This document shows positions 1 to 9,616 of a stretch of 64,000 nt of DNA, piece after piece; positions within the stretch are counted from its first letter, which is position 1, and every line of letters starts with the position of its first letter. The notes below the pieces were generated by a model. The model saw only the letters and a list, made by a program, of their open reading frames with translations. It was not told the origin of the DNA and did not search any database. A program made the translations under genes and the position numbers. Source of the stretch: Ensifer adhaerens (GTDB lineage: Bacteria; Pseudomonadota; Alphaproteobacteria; Rhizobiales; Rhizobiaceae); the NCBI GenBank assembly GCA_900215285.1, contig OCMG01000004.1:1968001-2032000 (forward strand), written 5' to 3'.

Positions 1-807
1 GTGGAACATCCTGGCAAAGCCATGAGGCGAGGCATCGAAGGCGATGCCGAAGAGCGTGATCTTCGGTATGCCGGAAATGCCGAACGTGCCCCTGGTCACA
101 TCCTGCCAGTTGATGAGTACGAGGCGGATGATTTCTCCGAAGGCGAGCGTCACGATGGCGAGGTAGTCGCCCTTCAGGCGCAGGACCGGGAAGCCGAGAA
201 TGATGCCCCAGAAGGCCGAGAGGATGCCGGCGAGCGGAAGCAGAAGCCAGAACGAGAAGCCGAAATTGATCGACAGAAGTGCATAGGAATAGGCGCCCAC
301 CGCGTAGAAGGCGACATAGCCGAGGTCGAGCAGGCCGGCCAGGCCGACGACGATGTTCAGGCCCCAGGCAAGCATCACGTAAATGAGAATCTGGATGCCG
401 AAATTGTCGATAAACTTCAGCGAGCCCTGGATGCCGAACAGCCACAGGATGACCGGCGGATAGAGAACCAGCGCCAGAATTGCAATCTTCGAAAAGTTGC
501 GCTTCACGAAGCCTGCTTCGGTGTCCACCGCCGGGGCAGCGGATTTGGTCGCCTTCTTGGTGGCACGCCACGGCTGCAGCCAGGCAACCATAGCGAAGCG
601 ACCGACAAAGGCGATGGCAACGAAGATGGCCAGCAGGCCCCAGCGCGGGACGAGGATCAGTTCGTTGCGAATGTTCTGGTCGGTCTTGAGGCCGATGAAC
701 AGCACGAACATGAAGAAGGTCATGACGGCGGTGAAGGTTGCTTCGCGCAGAGCCTTCGCTGTCAGGGAGCCGGCCGAAGCGGTCGAGGGATTGGTGACAG
801 TCGCCAT
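1..807 (-). CDS. livM: Branched-chain amino acid ABC transporter permease LivM, 3' end cut by window
   Basis: Inner-membrane permease subunit of a high-affinity branched-chain amino acid (Liv/Bra) importer, pairing with LivH. The frame is open from the ATG at 807 to the window edge, so about 269 N-terminal residues are visible and the C-terminus is missing. An N-terminal extension of about 110 residues with two or three hydrophobic segments precedes the conserved permease core ([19 protein letters not shown], then [20 protein letters not shown]), which is the LivM signature. The start lies 4 bases after the livH stop, so the two are translationally close and certainly co-transcribed. The liv ATPase genes probably follow beyond the left edge. 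Confidence 0.93.
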   Translation of the reverse strand, partial: MATVTNPSTASAGSLTAKALREATFTAVMTFFMFVLFIGLKTDQNIRNELILVPRWGLLAIFVAIAFVGRFAMVAWLQPWRATKKATKSAAPAVDTEAGFVKRNFSKIAILALVLYPPVILWLFGIQGSLKFIDNFGIQILIYVMLAWGLNIVVGLAGLLDLGYVAFYAVGAYSYALLSINFGFSFWLLLPLAGILSAFWGIILGFPVLRLKGDYLAIVTLAFGEIIRLVLINWQDVTRGTFGISGIPKITLFGIAFDASPHGFARMFH

Positions 808-811
808 CGGT

Positions 812-1714
812 TCAGACCTTTTCGACTTCCGGACGGCCCAGAAGACCGGACGGCTTGAAAATCAGTACGAAGGCGAGGATGGCAAAGGTCGCCACGTCCT
901 TGTAGGCGATGGTGAAATAGGCCGACCAGAGTGATTCGATCAGGCCGATCAGCAACCCGCCGATCACGGCGCCCGGCAGCGAGCCGATGCCGCCCAGAAC
1001 GGCCGCGGTGAAGGCCTTGACGCCCGGAACGAAGCCATCTGTGAAGACGATCACGCCGTAATACATCAGGAACATCGTGCCGGCGACGGCAGCCAGCGCT
1101 GCGCCCATGATGAAGGTGATCGAGATCGTGCGATCGACGTCGATGCCGAGAAGCGCGGCCATCTTGCGGTCCTGCTCGGTGGCGCGCTGGGCGCGGCCAA
1201 GCGGGGTCTTCTCAACGATATACCAGAAGGCGGCAAGAAGGACGGCCGTGATGATGACGATGACGATCTGCTTGAGAGAAATCGAAATGCCCTCGATCGT
1301 GTAGACCGAGTTGACCATCTGCGGGATCGGCTTGTTACGCGGACCCTGCGTGACCTGGATGAAGTTGGACAGTGCGATCGACACGCCGATCGCGGTGATC
1401 AGCGGCGCCAGACGGAAGGAGCCGCGCAGAGGGCGGTAGGCCACCCGCTCGATCGACCAGTTCCAGATGCTGGTGGTGACCATCGCCACGACAAGCATGC
1501 ATAGCAGCGCGACCGCCACCGGGGCGCCACCGAAAACCGTCACGATGAGAAGATAGACGATGAGGCCGGCAAATCCGCCCAGCATGAAGATATCGCCATG
1601 GGCGAAATTGATCATGCCGATGATGCCATAAACCATCGTATAGCCGATTGCGATCAGGCCATAGATGGAGCCAAGAGTCAGCCCGTTGATGAGCTGCTGG
1701 ATGAAATACTCCAT
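812..1714 (-). CDS. livH: Branched-chain amino acid ABC transporter permease LivH
   Basis: Polytopic inner-membrane permease, 300 residues, the usual LivH length. The N-terminus [20 protein letters not shown] and the motif [16 protein letters not shown] are diagnostic of LivH/BraD. The conserved cytoplasmic loop [12 protein letters not shown], which docks the ATPase, is near residue 180, and [13 protein letters not shown] near residue 242. The ATG at 1714 follows an AGGGGAAAG ribosome site. It is the first gene of the leftward liv operon and is divergent from urtA. UrtB is a distant paralogue, but this protein lacks its long N-terminal domain and is placed with LivM, so a branched-chain or related amino acid substrate is the better call. 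Confidence 0.93.
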   Translation of the reverse strand: MEYFIQQLINGLTLGSIYGLIAIGYTMVYGIIGMINFAHGDIFMLGGFAGLIVYLLIVTVFGGAPVAVALLCMLVVAMVTTSIWNWSIERVAYRPLRGSFRLAPLITAIGVSIALSNFIQVTQGPRNKPIPQMVNSVYTIEGISISLKQIVIVIITAVLLAAFWYIVEKTPLGRAQRATEQDRKMAALLGIDVDRTISITFIMGAALAAVAGTMFLMYYGVIVFTDGFVPGVKAFTAAVLGGIGSLPGAVIGGLLIGLIESLWSAYFTIAYKDVATFAILAFVLIFKPSGLLGRPEVEKV

Positions 1715-2185
1715 ATCTTTCCCCTAGATGCCTGTTGTTCCATGCATCTTTTTTATTGCGTGCCTTATTTTTGGGCTTTGGCACATACCCCATTCCATAC
1801 CGCTTTCAATCCAAAAGGGAAGCAAAAACTTCCGGTTTTTGCCATTCCTCACGATACCCTCCGGTACGGTTCGTTTTCTTGCCCTGCAGCATGAGCCGAG
1901 AAACTCGAATCGAGGTGCCGGATAAGAAAATTTTGGTTTCGTCAAGGTCAACAAAAAGCGCTTTGGACTTCTGCTTCAGCAATTTCATAGGATTGTCGCC
2001 TTTTCGCGTGCTGACAGCGACAAATAATATTCTGATTGCGACGGTCCCCAGAGATATGCGGATTTCCTGAATTCCCCCTTGTTCTACGTCAATTGACGTA
2101 TGTCGCGCTGCACAATCCCGTCCGATAGTGCCCGGGCCTTGCGGCAGTGGGCCGCCAACACAAATTCCAGAGGGGTTTTCGAGTC
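1715..2185. other. Divergent livH / urtA promoter region
   Basis: 471 bases with no credible gene; open frames on both strands here are short and lack family features. It must hold the leftward livH promoter and the rightward urtA promoter, and it is clearly more AT-rich than the flanking genes. The one striking element is a perfect 16-base palindrome at 2085-2100, listed separately. A sigma-54-like match near urtA is too weak to call. Confidence 0.7.
2085..2100. promoter_or_regulatory. Perfect 16-bp palindrome upstream of urtA
   Basis: TACGTCAATTGACGTA is its own reverse complement and sits 85 bases before the urtA start. It has the form of a dimeric repressor or activator site. The binding protein is unknown and no dedicated regulator gene is adjacent. 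Confidence 0.5.
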
Positions 2186-3472
2186 ATGAATTTCAAAACC
2201 AAACTCATGGGCCTGGCGCTTGCCGCCGCCATGTCTTCGACTGCGATTTCCGGTGCTTTCGCCGACGACACGATCAAGGTCGGCGTTCTGCACTCGCTGT
2301 CCGGCACGATGGCTATTTCCGAGACGACGTTGAAGGACGTCATGCTCATGCTCATCGACGAGCAGAACAAGAAGGGTGGTCTTCTTGGCAAGAAGCTTGA
2401 GCCGGTGGTTGTGGACCCTGCATCGAACTGGCCGCTCTTCGCCGAAAAGGCCCGCGAACTGATCTCGAAGGACAAGGTTGCCGCCGTTTTCGGTTGCTGG
2501 ACGTCGTCCTCGCGCAAGTCGGTTCTGCCGGTCTTCGAAGAACTCAACTCGATCCTCTTCTACCCGGTCCAGTATGAAGGCGAGGAATCGTCCCGCAACA
2601 TCATCTACACGGGTGCCGCTCCGAACCAGCAGGCTATTCCCGCCGTCGACTACCTGATGAACGAGGAAGGCGTGAAGCGCTTCGTGCTCGAAGGCACCGA
2701 CTACGTCTATCCGCAGACGACCAACAAGATCCTGAAGGCCTATCTGATGTCGAAGGGCGTCAAGGAAGAGGACATCAAGGTCAACTACACGCCCTTCGGC
2801 TTCTCCGACTGGCAGGCTGAAGTGGCTTCGATCAAGAAATTCGGCTCGGAAGGCAAGAAGACCGCCGTTGTTTCGACCGTCAACGGTGACGCGAACGTTC
2901 CTTTCTACAAGGAACTGGGCAACCAGGGCATCAAGGCAGAAGACATCCCGGTCGTCGCCTTCTCGGTCGGCGAAGAAGAACTTTCCGGCATGGATACCAA
3001 GCCGCTGGTCGGCCATCTGGCTGCCTGGAACTATTTCGAATCGGTCGACACGCCGGCCAATGCCGAGTTCATCAAGGAATGGCACGCCTACACCAAGAAC
3101 GACAAGCGCACGACCAACGACCCGATGGAAGCTGCCTATATCGGCTTCAATGCCTGGGTGAAGGCCGTCGAGGCTGCCGGTACGACTGATACCGACAAGG
3201 TTCTCGACAAGATCATCGGCGTCACGGTTCCGAACCTCTCGGGCGGCTATGCGACCGTCATGCCGAATCACCACATCACCAAGCCGGTTCTGATCGGTGA
3301 AATCCAGGACAATGGCCAGTTCGACATCGTTCAGCAGACGCCGGAAGTCGTCGGCGACGCCTGGTCTGACTACCTGCCTGACTCCAAGGACCTGATCTCG
3401 GATTGGCGCAAGCCGATGTCTTGCGGCAACTTCAATGTCAAGACCGGCAAGTGCGGCGGCAAGGGTTCCTGA
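2186..3472 (+). CDS. urtA: Urea ABC transporter substrate-binding protein
   Basis: Periplasmic urea receptor of the UrtABCDE importer, 428 residues, typical for UrtA. A signal peptide (MNFKTKLMGLALAAAMSS to about AFA) is followed by the mature start DDTIKVGVLHSLSGTMAISE, the UrtA/AmiC-like type 1 binding fold. Conserved UrtA stretches include FGCWTSSSRKSVLPVFEE and LFYPVQYEGEE. The C-terminus carries CGNFNVKTGKCGGKGS. I chose the ATG at 2186 over an upstream in-frame GTG at 2147 because it gives a clean signal peptide and has an AGAGG site about 11 bases upstream. It leads the urt operon, and a stem-loop follows before urtB, as often seen where the receptor is made in excess of the permease. 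Confidence 0.96.
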   Translation: MNFKTKLMGLALAAAMSSTAISGAFADDTIKVGVLHSLSGTMAISETTLKDVMLMLIDEQNKKGGLLGKKLEPVVVDPASNWPLFAEKARELISKDKVAAVFGCWTSSSRKSVLPVFEELNSILFYPVQYEGEESSRNIIYTGAAPNQQAIPAVDYLMNEEGVKRFVLEGTDYVYPQTTNKILKAYLMSKGVKEEDIKVNYTPFGFSDWQAEVASIKKFGSEGKKTAVVSTVNGDANVPFYKELGNQGIKAEDIPVVAFSVGEEELSGMDTKPLVGHLAAWNYFESVDTPANAEFIKEWHAYTKNDKRTTNDPMEAAYIGFNAWVKAVEAAGTTDTDKVLDKIIGVTVPNLSGGYATVMPNHHITKPVLIGEIQDNGQFDIVQQTPEVVGDAWSDYLPDSKDLISDWRKPMSCGNFNVKTGKCGGKGS

Positions 3473-3492
3473 TCCGCAATCGAATTTCACAG

Positions 3493-3519
3493 GAAGGCGG
3501 GCGTCCTGCGCCCGCCTTC
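3493..3519 (+). terminator. Stem-loop between urtA and urtB (attenuator-like)
   Basis: Perfect 11-bp stem (GAAGGCGGGCG / CGCCCGCCTTC) with a 5-base loop, followed by a pyrimidine-rich but not pure-T stretch. It lies 21 bases after the urtA stop. It probably stabilises or partly terminates the urtA transcript. Confidence 0.7.
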
Positions 3520-3556
3520 TCCTCTTCTGACACGACCTGAAAATCGATTGAGGCCC

Positions 3557-5185
3557 ATGTTCAAAGCGATCCAGACAATCCTCGGCGCTCTCATCCTGGC
3601 CTTGTTCGTGGCCATGCCGGGCGCCCACACCTCGGCCCGCGCCGCCGAGGCGACGAGCGCGATGGTGAATGCGCTTGCGTCCGAAAATTTCCAAACCATC
3701 GAAGAAGCTGTCAATGCGCTTGCCGCAACCGGCGATGCCGCAGTCGTTCCCGCGCTCGAAGCCCTGGGCGATGGCGAGCTTTATTTTCGCAAGGCCGACA
3801 AGCAGGTCTTCATCGTCGAGAAATCCGGCTCCAAGTTCAAGCTCATCGATCCGCTGACGGAAAAGGCCGTTGGCGAGGAGCCGAAGGCCGCTCTCGACAA
3901 GATCAGGGTCAACAACAGCCTGCGGCGCGCCATTCGCGATGCGCTGGGCGGGTTGACGCTGCAGTCGAAGGATCGCGCCGTACGGCTCACCGCCGCGCAG
4001 ACCATTCTCAAATCACCCAATCCCGAAGCCATCCCGGCGCTCGATGCCGCCCTTTCGAAGGAAACCGACGGCGAGGTCAAGAAGGCGATGACGCAGGCGC
4101 GCGCCGCCGCCGTGCTTCTCTCCAATCTCGGTCCCGATGAGAAATCCAAGGCGATTGCCCAGATCCGCGCGGTCGGCGGGCAGGATTCGCTCTCGCTTCT
4201 CTCCTCGATCGCCGGCACGGTGGACGATAGCCTGAAGCCACAGGTCGCCTCGGCGATCGCCTCCATCAACAGTTCGCTGGAGCTCTGGAACGCCGCGCAA
4301 TATGTCTGGTACGGCATATCGCTGAGCTCAGTGCTTCTGCTCGCGGCCATCGGCCTTGCCATCACATTCGGCGTCATGGGCATCATCAACATGGCGCATG
4401 GCGAGATGGTGATGCTGGGAGCCTATTCGACCTTTGTCGTTCAGGAAGTCATTCGCCAGAATGCGCCGGGGCTGTTCGACTGGTCGCTGGCAATTGCACT
4501 GCCTGTCGCATTTATCGTCGCGGCCCTCGTCGGCCTTGCCATCGAGCGCCTTGTCATCCGCCATCTCTACGGCCGTCCTCTGGAAACGCTGCTCGCCACC
4601 TGGGGCATTTCGCTCATCCTGCAGCAGGCCGTGCGTTCGATTTTCGGCGCGAACAACCGCGAGGTGGGCAATCCGTCCTGGATGTCCGGCGCGTTCGAAC
4701 TCGGCGGGCTGACGATCACCTGGAACCGCATGTGGATCGTCATCTTCACGCTCGGTGTCTTCTTCGCGCTGCTGACCCTTCTCAAGCGTTCGCCCATCGG
4801 CCTGCAGATGCGCGCCGTCACGCAGAACCGCCGCATGGCATCCTCCATGGGCATTCGCACGCCCTGGGTCGACGCCATGACCTTTGCCCTCGGCTCGGGC
4901 ATTGCGGGCATTGCCGGGGTGGCGCTCTCGCAGATCGACAACGTCTCGCCGAACCTCGGCCAGGGCTACATCATCGACAGTTTCATGGTCGTGGTGTTCG
5001 GCGGTGTCGGCAATCTGTGGGGCACGCTGGTCGGCGCGCTGTCGCTTGGCATCGTCAACAAGTTCCTTGAACCTTACGCGGGCGCAGTGCTCGGAAAGAT
5101 CATCGTTCTCGTGCTCATCATTCTCTTTATCCAGAAAAGACCGCGCGGCCTCTTCGCGCTCAAGGGAAGGGCGGTGGAAGCATGA
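3557..5185 (+). CDS. urtB: Urea ABC transporter permease UrtB
   Basis: Inner-membrane urea permease, 542 residues. Residues 1-30 look like a signal sequence. About 230 residues of a soluble, helix-rich alanine-rich domain follow, and then the LivH-like permease core starts near residue 245 (GLAITFGVMGIINMAHGEMVMLGAY) with GGVGNLWGTLVGALSLG near the end. This extracytoplasmic N-terminal extension is known for proteobacterial UrtB. The ATG at 3557 is preferred over a TTG at 3548. The stop overlaps the urtC start by 4 bases (ATGA), showing translational coupling. Confidence 0.95.
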   Translation: MFKAIQTILGALILALFVAMPGAHTSARAAEATSAMVNALASENFQTIEEAVNALAATGDAAVVPALEALGDGELYFRKADKQVFIVEKSGSKFKLIDPLTEKAVGEEPKAALDKIRVNNSLRRAIRDALGGLTLQSKDRAVRLTAAQTILKSPNPEAIPALDAALSKETDGEVKKAMTQARAAAVLLSNLGPDEKSKAIAQIRAVGGQDSLSLLSSIAGTVDDSLKPQVASAIASINSSLELWNAAQYVWYGISLSSVLLLAAIGLAITFGVMGIINMAHGEMVMLGAYSTFVVQEVIRQNAPGLFDWSLAIALPVAFIVAALVGLAIERLVIRHLYGRPLETLLATWGISLILQQAVRSIFGANNREVGNPSWMSGAFELGGLTITWNRMWIVIFTLGVFFALLTLLKRSPIGLQMRAVTQNRRMASSMGIRTPWVDAMTFALGSGIAGIAGVALSQIDNVSPNLGQGYIIDSFMVVVFGGVGNLWGTLVGALSLGIVNKFLEPYAGAVLGKIIVLVLIILFIQKRPRGLFALKGRAVEA

Positions 5186-6342
5186 TCACCTCCTTCCTCC
5201 TCAAGTCGCTCGACCGCCGGGTTTCGGTTGCGATCCTCCTGCTTCTGGCGATCGCCGTCATCGTGCCGGTGCTGAACATGTCGCTTTCGCAAGCGAACCC
5301 GCTGCAGATACCAACCTATGTCATGCAGCTCTTCGGCAAGTATCTCAACTATGCGCTGCTGGCGCTGGCGCTCGATCTCGTCTGGGGTTTCTGCGGCATT
5401 CTCTCGCTCGGCCACGGCGCATTCTTCGCGCTCGGCGGCTATGCGATGGGCATGTATCTCATGCGCCAGATCGGTTCGCGCGGGTCCTATGGCGACCCGA
5501 TCCTGCCCGACTTCATGGTCTTCCTGAACTGGAAGTCGCTGCCCTGGTTCTGGCACGGGTTCGACATGTTCTGGTTCGCCTGTGTCATGGTCCTGGTGGC
5601 ACCGGGCGCGCTCGCCTTCATCTTCGGCTGGTTCGCGTTCCGCTCCCGCGTCAATGGCGTGTATCTCTCCATCATCACGCAGGCGATGACCTATGCGCTG
5701 ATGCTCGCCTTCTTCCGCAACGACATGGGCTTCGGCGGCAATAACGGGCTGACCGACTTCAAGGATATCCTCGGCTTCGAAGTGCAGGCGGATTCGACCC
5801 GCGCCGTTCTCTTCGCAGCCTCGGCGATTGCGCTCGCGCTCGCCCTGCTGATCGCTTCCGGCATCGTTCGCTCCAAGGCCGGCAAGGTGCTGGTCGGCAT
5901 CCGCGATGCGGAAAGCCGGACGCGCTTCCTTGGCTATCGCGTGGAGAACTACAAGCTCTTCACCTTCGTCGTCTCCGCGATGATGGCAGGCGTCGCGGGT
6001 GCGCTTTATGTGCCGCAGGTCGGCATCATCAATCCGGGCGAATTCGCACCCGGCAACTCGATCGAAGTCGTCATCTGGACGGCGGTGGGCGGGCGGGGCA
6101 CGCTGATCGGTCCGATCCTCGGCGCCATCCTGGTCAATGGCGGCAAGACGATCTTCACGGGAATATGGCCGGAATTCTGGCTTTTCGCACTCGGCGCACT
6201 CTTCGTCGCCGTCACGCTCTTCCTGCCCAAGGGGATCGTCGGAACGGTCGCGGAGTTCATGGCCAAGCGCAAGGCAAAGGCCAAAGCGGCTGAAAAGCCT
6301 GCTGAGGCAACAGGCGCGGAACAGGCGGAGGCGGCGCAATGA
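5182..6342 (+). CDS. urtC: Urea ABC transporter permease UrtC
   Basis: Second urea permease, 386 residues, LivM-like. Visible landmarks are LNYALLALALDLVWGFCGIL, LSLGHGAFFALGGYAMGMYL (the UrtC form of the LivM core), NDMGFGGNNGLTDF, and the ATPase-docking loop RDAESRTRFLGY. The C-terminus is lysine/alanine-rich and cytoplasmic. It starts inside the urtB stop codon and ends inside the urtD start codon (ATGA at both junctions), so it belongs to a tightly coupled urtBCD unit. Confidence 0.95.
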   Translation: MITSFLLKSLDRRVSVAILLLLAIAVIVPVLNMSLSQANPLQIPTYVMQLFGKYLNYALLALALDLVWGFCGILSLGHGAFFALGGYAMGMYLMRQIGSRGSYGDPILPDFMVFLNWKSLPWFWHGFDMFWFACVMVLVAPGALAFIFGWFAFRSRVNGVYLSIITQAMTYALMLAFFRNDMGFGGNNGLTDFKDILGFEVQADSTRAVLFAASAIALALALLIASGIVRSKAGKVLVGIRDAESRTRFLGYRVENYKLFTFVVSAMMAGVAGALYVPQVGIINPGEFAPGNSIEVVIWTAVGGRGTLIGPILGAILVNGGKTIFTGIWPEFWLFALGALFVAVTLFLPKGIVGTVAEFMAKRKAKAKAAEKPAEATGAEQAEAAQ

Positions 6343-7100
6343 GCGATCTGAAAACCTACAAGCCGAACAGCCTTCTCTATCTTGACGGCGTTTCGGTCTC
6401 GTTCGACGGGTTCAAGGCGCTGAACTCGCTCTCCTTCGTGGTCGAACCCGGCGAGCTTCGCGCCATCATCGGCCCGAATGGGGCGGGCAAGACGACGATG
6501 ATGGACATCATCACCGGTAAGACCCGCCCTGACTCTGGCGAAGTCTTCTTCAACGGGACGGTGGATCTGACGACCAAGGACGAGGCGGATATCGCGCAAC
6601 TTGGGATCGGCCGGAAATTCCAGAAGCCGACCGTGTTCGAGAGCCACACCGTCTGGGACAATCTGGAACTGGCGCTCAACCGCAAGCGCGGCGTCTTCGG
6701 CACGCTGTTCTACAAGCTCTCGGGCGAGGACAGGGACCGCATCGAGGAAATCCTCGCCACCGTCCGTCTCACGCATCGCAAGGACGATTTTGGGGCGAAC
6801 CTGTCGCATGGGCAAAAGCAGTGGCTGGAGATCGGCATGCTTTTGGCGCAGGAACCGCAACTGCTTCTGGTCGACGAGCCGGTCGCCGGCATGACGGACG
6901 CGGAGACGGCGGAAACCGCCATCCTGCTCCGCGAAATCGCAAAGACGCGCTCGGTCGTTGTGGTCGAACACGACATGGGCTTCATCCGCGATCTCGGCGT
7001 GAAAGTCACGTGTCTGGCCGAAGGGTCGGTGCTGGCCGAAGGCTCGATCGACTTCGTGTCGAACGATCCGAAGGTGATCGAGAATTATCTGGGGCGATGA
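6339..7100 (+). CDS. urtD: Urea ABC transporter ATP-binding protein UrtD
   Basis: Cytoplasmic ATPase of the urea importer, 253 residues, LivG-like. Walker A is GPNGAGKTT near residues 47-55, the signature loop is LSHGQKQWLEIG, and Walker B is LLLVDEPVAGMT. The histidine switch is in VVVEHDMGFIRDLG. The start overlaps urtC by 4 bases. Downstream, a 154-bp repeat separates it from urtE, unlike the close spacing in the rest of the operon. Confidence 0.95.
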   Translation: MSDLKTYKPNSLLYLDGVSVSFDGFKALNSLSFVVEPGELRAIIGPNGAGKTTMMDIITGKTRPDSGEVFFNGTVDLTTKDEADIAQLGIGRKFQKPTVFESHTVWDNLELALNRKRGVFGTLFYKLSGEDRDRIEEILATVRLTHRKDDFGANLSHGQKQWLEIGMLLAQEPQLLLVDEPVAGMTDAETAETAILLREIAKTRSVVVVEHDMGFIRDLGVKVTCLAEGSVLAEGSIDFVSNDPKVIENYLGR

Positions 7101-7109
7101 CTGTGCTGG

Positions 7110-7263
7110 AAAAGACCCCCTCTGGCTGCCGCCATCTCCCCCACAAGGGGGGAGACGGCAAGAGGCGCGGGCCCTGCCATTTGTGGGCAGGCTTGTATGG
7201 GGCAGATTGGCGCTGAGGGTCCTCTCCCTCCCCCTTGTGGGAAGGGTTGGGGAGGGGTCTTTT
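7110..7263. repeat. Intergenic palindromic repeat family A, copy 1
   Basis: 154-bp element between urtD and urtE. The ends are inverted repeats AAAAGACCCC (7110-7119) and GGGGTCTTTT (7254-7263). Two GC-rich palindromic modules lie inside, one around CTCCCCCACAAGGGGGGAG and one around CCCTCCCCCTTGTGGGAAGG. Related copies are at 25253-25407 (opposite orientation) and 43521-43632 (modules rearranged). It resembles rhizobial RIME/MITE-like elements, but family membership needs comparison with a library. Confidence 0.85.
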
Positions 7264-7304
7264 CAAACCGGTAAGACAGACAATGATTTGCAAGGAACAG
7301 GCTG

Positions 7305-8000
7305 ATGCTGACCGTTGAAAACGCAAACCTTCACTATGGCGCAGCGCAGGCGCTTCGCGGTGTGTCACTCAAGGCCGAGATGGGCAAGATCACCTGCGTG
7401 CTGGGGCGCAACGGGGTGGGGAAGTCGTCGCTCCTGCGGGCGGTGACCGGCCAGCATCCGCTGTCCGGCGGCGAGATTGCCTTTCAGGGCAAGGTGCTGA
7501 ACGGCCTGCCGCCATACCAGCGAGCCAAGACCGGCATCGGCTATGTGCCGCAGGGGCGCGAGATCTTTCCGCTGCTGACGGTGAAGGAAAATCTCGAGAC
7601 GGGTTACGCGCCGCTGAAGCGTGCCGATCGGAACATTCCCGATGATATCTTCAGCCTGTTTCCGGTTTTGCAAAGCATGCTCTCGCGACGCGGCGGGGAC
7701 CTGTCCGGGGGGCAGCAGCAGCAGCTGGCAATAGGCCGGGCGCTGGTGACGCGGCCGAAGATCATCGTGCTGGACGAGCCGACGGAAGGCATTCAGCCCT
7801 CGATCATCAAGGATATCGGTCGGGCGTTGAAATATCTGCGCGATTCCACCGGGATGGCCATTCTGCTTGTGGAACAGTATCTCGATTTCTGCCGCGAGCT
7901 GGCGGACTATGTGTATATCATGGATCGCGGCGAGATCGTTCATCAGGGGCTCGCGGAAACGCTGGATACGCAGGAGGCACGGCGTCACCTGACGGTGTAG
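7305..8000 (+). CDS. urtE: Urea ABC transporter ATP-binding protein UrtE
   Basis: Second urea importer ATPase, 231 residues, LivF-like. It opens with MLTVENANLHYGAAQALRGV, and has Walker A GRNGVGKSS, signature LSGGQQQQLAIGRAL and Walker B IIVLDEPTEGIQPSI, the UrtE version of the LivF motif. It lies 204 bases after urtD because of the family A repeat, but on the same strand, and is presumably still in the operon. About 140 bases separate it from ureD. Confidence 0.95.
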   Translation: MLTVENANLHYGAAQALRGVSLKAEMGKITCVLGRNGVGKSSLLRAVTGQHPLSGGEIAFQGKVLNGLPPYQRAKTGIGYVPQGREIFPLLTVKENLETGYAPLKRADRNIPDDIFSLFPVLQSMLSRRGGDLSGGQQQQLAIGRALVTRPKIIVLDEPTEGIQPSIIKDIGRALKYLRDSTGMAILLVEQYLDFCRELADYVYIMDRGEIVHQGLAETLDTQEARRHLTV

Positions 8001-8138
8001 CAGCAGGGCATAAGCCCTCGCGAAATATAGCGAGGCGAGCTTGCCTTTCCGCTGTCTGGTCCGGTTCTTGCTTTTTCGTGGGCGTGGCTTGGGAATATCC
8101 TCGAGCCGATCGGAAATGTGCAGCAGGAAGTATCGGAA

Positions 8139-8963
8139 ATGAACGTGCAGGAAGCGGTGACAGGCCGGCCGCAAAGAGCCAAGGGGAGCGGCAGGCTTTC
8201 CGTCAAGCGCTCCGGCAGCAAGAGCCGGATCGAGACGCTGTTCCAAGAAGGGTGCGCAAAAATCAGGCTTCCCGACACGTTCGACGACACGCTGGAAGCC
8301 GTGTTGATCAACACATCCGGTGGGCTGACCGGCGGCGACCGGATTTCCTGGGCTGTCGAGGCCGAAGCCAATACCGATGTGACGGTGACGACCCAGGCCT
8401 GCGAGAAGGTTTACAAGGCAAGCGAAGGCGCGGCGGAAGTCGAGGCGATCTTGCGGGCCGGCGACGGCGCCCGGCTCTCCTGGCTGCCGCAGGAAACGAT
8501 CCTGTTCGACTACGGCCATCTCAACCGCCGGCTCGATGTTGACCTGGCCAGCGATGCCGAATTCGTGGGCGTCGAGGCGGTGATCCTGGGGCGGACGGCC
8601 ATGGGCGAACTGGTCAATACCGGGCTTTTCCGCGATCGCTGGCGCATCCGGCGTGCCGGCCGGCTGATCCATGCGGAAGACGCCCGGCTTGATGGCGCGG
8701 TGAATGATATCGCAAGTCTGGCGCCGGTGCTGGCCGGTAATCTGGCCTTCGCCACGCTGCTCTATTGCGGGTCTGCCGGCGAGACGCTTCTGCCTAAAAT
8801 TCGGGCAGTTATTGGTGATGCGGATGGTGGTGCGAGTTGCTGGGATGGCAAGCTCATCGTCCGGGTCGCCGCCGCCGACGGGCAGCACCTAAGAAAAATT
8901 CTGAGCCCGGTCATTTCGCTCTTGCGCAATGGTGCGGCCTTGCCGAAAGTCTGGAACACCTGA
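8139..8963 (+). CDS. ureD: Urease accessory protein UreD
   Basis: Urease maturation scaffold (UreD/UreH) that binds apo-urease with UreF and UreG during nickel insertion; 274 residues. Family landmarks include [46 protein letters not shown] and [12 protein letters not shown]. The ATG at 8139 was chosen over a GTG at 8118 because AGGAAG stands 8 bases upstream. It begins the urease genes directly after urtE, so urea import and hydrolysis appear linked in one transcriptional block. Confidence 0.95.
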   Translation: MNVQEAVTGRPQRAKGSGRLSVKRSGSKSRIETLFQEGCAKIRLPDTFDDTLEAVLINTSGGLTGGDRISWAVEAEANTDVTVTTQACEKVYKASEGAAEVEAILRAGDGARLSWLPQETILFDYGHLNRRLDVDLASDAEFVGVEAVILGRTAMGELVNTGLFRDRWRIRRAGRLIHAEDARLDGAVNDIASLAPVLAGNLAFATLLYCGSAGETLLPKIRAVIGDADGGASCWDGKLIVRVAAADGQHLRKILSPVISLLRNGAALPKVWNT

Positions 8964-8988
8964 CGTTCTTCAATACAGCGGATTCCCC

Positions 8989-9291
8989 ATGAACCTGACC
9001 CCACGAGAAAAAGACAAGCTGCTGATTTCCATGGCCGCCATGGTGGCGCGCCGCCGGCTGGAACGGGGCGTGAAGCTCAATCATCCGGAAGCGATCGCGC
9101 TCATCACCGACTTCGTCGTCGAAGGCGCGCGAGACGGCCGTCCCGTCTCCGAACTCATGGAAGCGGGCGCGCATGTGATCTCGCGTGCGCAGGTCATGGA
9201 GGGTGTCGCCGAGATGATCCACGACGTGCAGATCGAGGCGACCTTCCCGGACGGGACGAAGCTCGTCACCGTGCATGAACCGATCCGTTAA
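8989..9291 (+). CDS. ureA: Urease gamma subunit
   Basis: Structural gamma subunit of the nickel urease, exactly 100 residues, as in other bacteria with three separate subunits. It starts [20 protein letters not shown] and carries [21 protein letters not shown] and [16 protein letters not shown] at the C-terminus, all classic UreA features. The start at 8989 removes a 20-residue non-conserved leader of the longer frame. ureB follows 19 bases after its stop. Confidence 0.97.
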   Translation: MNLTPREKDKLLISMAAMVARRRLERGVKLNHPEAIALITDFVVEGARDGRPVSELMEAGAHVISRAQVMEGVAEMIHDVQIEATFPDGTKLVTVHEPIR

Positions 9292-9310
9292 GAAGCTGGG
9301 AGCTAGATTC

Positions 9311-9616
9311 ATGATTCCGGGCGAAATCATTGCCGCCAAAGGCGAAATCGAACTCAATGCCGGTCTTCCGGTGATCACGATCGACGTGTCGAATGCCGGC
9401 GACCGGCCGGTTCAGGTGGGTTCGCATTACCATTTCTTCGAGACCAATCCGGGTCTGAAATTTGACCGGGAGAAGGCGCGCGGCCTGCGGCTGGACATCC
9501 CGGCCGGTACAGCCGTCCGCTTCGAGCCGGGACAGACCCGCAGTGTCAATCTGATCCCCATGGAAGGCAACCGGGAAATCTACGGCTTCCGCCAGGATGT
9601 CATGGGCAAGCTCTGA
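9311..9616 (+). CDS. ureB: Urease beta subunit
   Basis: Structural beta subunit, 101 residues. The sequence begins [18 protein letters not shown] and contains the conserved [18 protein letters not shown] and [25 protein letters not shown] lies 9 bases before the ATG at 9311. The TGA overlaps the ATG of the next gene by one base (TGATG), tying the LprI-like protein to the urease operon. Confidence 0.97.
   Translation: MIPGEIIAAKGEIELNAGLPVITIDVSNAGDRPVQVGSHYHFFETNPGLKFDREKARGLRLDIPAGTAVRFEPGQTRSVNLIPMEGNREIYGFRQDVMGKL

Noticed and set aside
2128..2142. Sigma-54-like promoter (GTGCCCGGGCCTTGC) upstream of urtA
   Set aside because: The invariant GG of the -24 element is TG here; too weak to call despite the nitrogen context.
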